From Prinsepia uniflora (taxonomy: Eukaryota > Streptophyta > Magnoliopsida > Rosales > Rosaceae), in assembly GCA_032719365.1 (NCBI GenBank), contig CM064874.1:37124716-37188715 (forward strand): DNA of 64,000 bases. The letters are read 5' to 3'. The notes under the pieces were generated by a model. It was not told where the DNA came from. It did not search any database and was given only the letters and a program-made list of their open reading frames with translations. A program made the translations under genes and the position numbers. This document shows, one piece after another, positions 59,966 through 64,000 of the stretch; position 1 is the stretch's first letter; every line of letters starts with the position of its first letter.

Positions 59966-62900
59966 TGACAGGACCCACCCCGATTATCGCCTCGATAATC
60001 GGGAAGCATCCTGCTCCCGTCTGACAATCGAATCAAAAAGACCGGAAACTAGTTAAAATTACAACACACCCATTGTCAGACCAGGGAGATTAAACACATA
60101 CATCCGACTGGACGTCAAGTCCACAGTTTCACAGAGCAATATTACAAAACAAATTAAAGAACAAGTCCTACTCTGTGAACTAACTACTCCGCAACGGAAA
60201 ACGTTATGCCTCCGCCTCTGCCTCGGCGCTTGCCCCCACTCTTGTACCACGACCTGGAGGGAATTTAAAACAACAAGGTGTGAGTGGACCGAAACATAAG
60301 TTTAACAGGAAAAACAATTTTTCCGAAATTGGGTTCGCCCTCCAGTTTTGTAATCCGCATGCATAACCAAGTATTCAAAATTTGTGTGTTAAACTTTTGA
60401 AAACTCTTTTTCCGAAACACAAGAAAAACGTTACAGGGATCGTCATCACTCATGTAAAACCATGTAATAATACCAGATTCCAGAAATCGTCATTTTGAAA
60501 CATTATTTGCACAAATCAAGTGAAACATAAAACAACAATCATGATTATGCCGTTGGATCCATCCGAGTCTTTAAACTCAACATTAGGCCTTCCCGGGATA
60601 TCAACGAGTCTTTAAACTCAAAACACGATTAGTAGGCCTCGGGGGTATCATAATAATCGAGTCTTTAAACTCACGAGTCTTTAAACTCAATTTTCGGGCC
60701 CGCCCCCAGAATCAACATACCGGGTCTTTAAACCCAAAACCAGATCCAACCATCCACCGGGTCTTTAAACCCAAAACCGTTTTTAAACATAATAAATCAG
60801 GATTCATCACAATTCTTTTTCCAACATTATTCAAAACATTTCTCATCGTAACAGGACTCATGCCCGAATTCACATGTAAATTCCAACACATGCAATTAAC
60901 AGAAGATTTCTTCACAATATGATCAAACGTCATAAATCCGAAACATGCATATTCATAACCAGATACTTCATCAAAAATTATCACGCATGCATAGGCAAAA
61001 ACCGAAATCTCGAAATGCGTGAAATACGATAATTACCTCGAAAAACGTGAAAACAAGTAAAACCGATATATCATCTCACCATCGTAAAATCATATGTAAA
61101 ACCATGAGATAAATAAGCAAAATAGTCATGCATGCCCAATTTAAAAATCAAAGAGTCCACTCACAGTCTTAGGACACGTCAATCGCGTCCCGCGTGCTCC
61201 TCCGTAGCTTCGAAAGTGTCCGGGCCTGTGAAAACGTACAAGAAGGGTTACAAACATCCCAAAATAACTCGTAGGATTTTTCCTAATTTTTCCGGATTTT
61301 TCGGCGAAAATAAACTTAAAGACTTAATCTTCCGGACTCCCGAAGTTATCCCGAATGACTCCCGCTCGATTCGAACTCTAAAGATAAAATGTTATTTAGA
61401 CTGTAAGGATCAATTCATGTTGACCGTGATCGGAGTTGACGCCACACGCGCCGTCACGCGCCGCCCAAAGCGGCTGCGTGTGAAGGCCACGCGCCAAGCT
61501 ACAGTGTCATCTCCCTTACCCGAACAGCCTGCTAAACGGGTCTGATACCCGCGACTCAACCCGATCAGTTAGCCCTCAATTCTCAGTCAAAACTACCCGT
61601 TTTCAATCCTATTATCTTCCCTAACTCATTTATTTTAGGTCTGCAACACTGGTTAACCTCGACTTACACCAAATCGACCCAATCCAAGCTCGAACAGTCG
61701 AACAAGTCGACTCCTGGAACTCACCCTACACAGTTCCATTTCCAAATTAACTTCACCAGTAGCAATAAGGGACCCATACGCACACAATGACACTAACAAT
61801 TTAGCTCGCCGTTACCTGGAAGTAGTCGTCCACAGCACTGGTTTTCCCCTGAAACTGAGACTCAGGTTCCCGGCCAAACCGTCCTCCTCCTCCTTCAATT
61901 CTTGCACGGTTGTGCACGAAATGACCCCAGAAGTCTTACACGGCCTTTGGTTTCGATCAACAGGCTCCAGAAGTTGAATGAGATTTTTCCCTCCAACTGG
62001 TTTTTCCTTCGAACTGGACCTTGGGTTCTTGGGCAATCCGTGCTCGAATCCCTTCAATTCTTGCAACGGCTGAGACTCTATCACTCCCAGAAGACTCACT
62101 GAGTGTTTAGAATGATCCCTCGACCCTTAGAAATTGAACTCTGCGATTTCCCCCCAAAAACCTGAAACAGTTGCTCACGGTTTCTCTCACAATTCCTCTC
62201 ACGCTCAGCTTCCAAATTGAACCAAAATGATCCTAACTCCAGCCTCACTCCAATCCCATACTCAGTTATTCGATCTGTATGGCCAACAGCCCGTGGGAGA
62301 CCAACTGAGGCCTCTGAAACTGGTTTCCCGCAAACACAGAGACCACAGCCATTCCCGTTCCTCCCGTGCACTCAGTCTCTGCCCAGACACGTCTGGCTGC
62401 TTCCCACAATCCTCAAAATCCATAAACTAACCCACTCACCAGTCCACTTAGCCTTAAACAAATGCACGCTCAAAACCACCACGGCCGCACTCTGTTTCTC
62501 ACGGTGGTGCTACAGTAACCACCGTGAAATGACCAAAATGCCCCTCTGTGCAATAATTACCAAAATGCCCTCCAACTTCCGTGACCCGTAACTCGGTCGT
62601 CCGACGTCCGTTTCAAGCGTGCCGCCTGTCGTTGTACTCGGGCGTCGAGATGAACATAACGGTCTTCGAGTCAAATGGATATCAATTGTCAAACAAAAAG
62701 TCAACTTTTTCCCCTTATAACGCCCAAATTACGGTAATGCCCCCGAACCTCCGAACATCATAACTTTCACTCCGAGCATCCGAATCGGACGTGCCACCTG
62801 TCTATGAACTCGTGACATCCCGAACTACGTCACGGTCATCACCCAACGTCCGTTCGACCTCCAAAACTAAAAGTCAACAAATTGACCACACAAAACACAG

Positions 62901-62966
62901 GGGTAAAAACGTCATTTTATTCAATATTTAATAATATTACATTACCAGAACGTCCGGGGCGTTACA
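59966..62966 (-). mobile_element. Solo LARD LTR, divergent subfamily, nested in element 3
   Basis: A perfect TTCGT duplication (59,961-59,965 and 62,967-62,971) flanks 3,001 bp from TGACAGGACCC to CCGGGGCGTTACA. It shares the CGATTATCG/CGATAATCG first hairpin and the GGGGCGTTACA end with 15,813-18,456. It carries GAGTCTTTAAACTC and GGGTCTTTAAACCC units at 60,565-60,770, and the closing pair at 60,278-60,289 and 61,155-61,166. Confidence 0.93.
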
Positions 62967-63654
62967 TTCGTCGTGTCCTCGATCCCCCTCAACAAGCATC
63001 AAAACCCAACTTCCAAAATTCGACCCAAAACAAACCGCTTTTGTGATCTTCGGTCACTGTCCACGACGGCTTGAACAGTGAGCACCACCATTATCCTCTC
63101 ATCTTCATTCACAGTCCATAAGAATTAGGTGAGGTTTGGAGGGTTGTGGCTGGGTTGATGTTTGGGTGTTTTTTTTGGGAAGAAAATGAAGAAGATGGCC
63201 GCAGGAAGGAGAGAGAGAGAATGAGTGTTTGAGATTTATTTAATTAATTAGTCCAAAGCCACCAATCAGATCCAAGATCCACAATTAAGGGCAAGCCACC
63301 AATGGGATGAGTGACACTTGTCACTCATCTAAGGGCCCCACACAAATATCTGCCCAATCATATTAAAATAATATTTAAGGGCCCGATTTTGTTCCCGTGA
63401 CCATAACTTTTCCGTCCGACGTCCGATTTTGACGTGCCGCCTGTCTACAGACTCGTGACGTCCCAAACTACGTCACGGTCATCAGTCCTCATACGTTTGA
63501 CTCCCCGAGTCAAAGGTCAACCTTTTGCCCAAGACTAGGGGAAAAACGGTCATTTTGCACATTCCGCCCGATTTCTCTCAACTAATCCTCGATTAGTCAT
63601 TCTAAACCATAATTATATAATATATAATCCCGATATTCAGGACAGGTCGTTACA

Positions 63655-64000
63655 GCGGGCCCGGATATGTGATTTGGGTTTATGGACCCGGTGAGTTTAA
63701 AGACTCGGGAGTTTAAAGACTTGGATATTGTGATTTTCCCCCGGAGGCCTATTGAGTTTAAAGACTCGTATTGATATTGAGGCCTGCTGAGTTTAAAGAC
63801 TGGGATATATATTGAGTTTAAAGACTCGGTTGAGATCCAGTAAGTTTGATTGATTGAAATGTGTTTTGATATGTGTTTTGGATTTTGGTGATATAATGAT
63901 GGTTTTCAAATGGATTTCAGATGTTTTGGGCTGAGGCCCCGAGATTTGAGAAAAGGAAATGCTTTCTAGTTTCATAAACGGTTTTCGTATCTTGCAAATG
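63655..64000 (+). mobile_element. LARD LTR of opposite orientation, right part, runs off the window
   Basis: It continues the LTR interrupted at 53,332: joining GACGGGGCGGG to CCCGGATATGTG restores the order seen at 58,898-58,915. It contains five GAGTTTAAAGACT hairpins between 63,690 and 63,830. The PBS-side end is outside the window. Confidence 0.8.

Larger units (their letters stand above)
55203..63654 (-). mobile_element. LARD element 3, 5' LTR with two nested solo LTRs
   Basis: It begins TGACACGACCC next to the PBS and ends GACAGGTCGTTACA at 63,654, followed by GCGGG, which matches 53,328-53,332 and proves the element spans 53,333-63,654. LTR pieces are 55,203-56,728, 59,647-59,965 and 62,967-63,654 (about 2.5 kb). 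Closing pair at 55,410-55,421 and 56,449-56,460 (CTCATAG, decayed). Hairpins GGCATCCCAGATGCC, AGCATCTGAGATGCT and GACATCCCAGATGTC lie at 55,728-55,850. Confidence 0.9.

Overview
This window is nuclear DNA of a flowering plant, most likely a eudicot. The evidence is a single well-formed plant gene, a type-IV GATA zinc-finger transcription factor of the GATA8/BME3 type with a canonical GT-AG intron, surrounded by plant-type LTR retrotransposons, a Cassandra TRIM, a PIF/Harbinger relic, MITEs and a fragment of plastid 16S rDNA. A woody rosid such as Rosaceae would fit, but the sequence alone does not prove it.

Layout. 1-31,216 and 45,029-64,000 are two blocks of nested insertions built almost entirely from one family of large non-coding (LARD-like) Ty3/gypsy derivatives. 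Their LTRs are about 2.5-3.4 kb, start TGTAACGACCC and end GGGTCGTGTCA in the element's sense direction. They carry a tRNA-iMet primer-binding site and a purine tract preceded by the gypsy-type AATTTCGAGGACGAAATT block, and they have no gag-pol. From 8,174 to about 31,700 they have split an older coding element (a coiled-coil protein resembling the 'putative gypsy type transposon' proteins) into several exon-like pieces. 31,700-34,350 is mostly unassigned, AT-rich DNA. 34,400-37,800 holds the GATA gene. 37,800-45,028 is AT-rich intergenic DNA with MITEs, microsatellites and a Harbinger transposase relic. 45,029-64,000 holds two LARD elements, two Cassandra copies, several solo LTRs and the plastid insert.

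I could reconstruct the nesting from perfect or near-perfect 5-bp target-site duplications: TGTCA (8,519-19,228), CGCAA/CACAA (8,630-11,585), AGGCC (12,291-14,216), ACTAG (15,813-18,456), TGAAA (46,589-46,941), CACTA/CGCTA (49,706-50,440), GCGGG (53,333-63,654), TTTGA (56,729-59,646) and TTCGT (59,966-62,966). Most copies are solo LTRs, so LTR-LTR recombination has been the main removal route.

The most unusual signal is in the LARD LTRs. The PBS-proximal part of each LTR is a string of short hairpins whose arms change together (GAGT/ACTC versus GGGT/ACCC; GGCATC/GATGCC, AGCGTC/GACGCT, GACATC/GATGTC). The string is enclosed by a conserved 12-bp inverted pair, CTGTGAGTGGAC and GTCCACTCACAG, about 0.8-1.4 kb apart in uninterrupted copies. 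This looks like selection on an RNA or DNA fold in elements that encode nothing. Other notable points are a 3.8-kb LTR foldback, plastid 16S DNA captured inside an LTR element, a bZIP-site-rich island inside one LTR, and 5S-rRNA-like sequence in the Cassandra LTRs.
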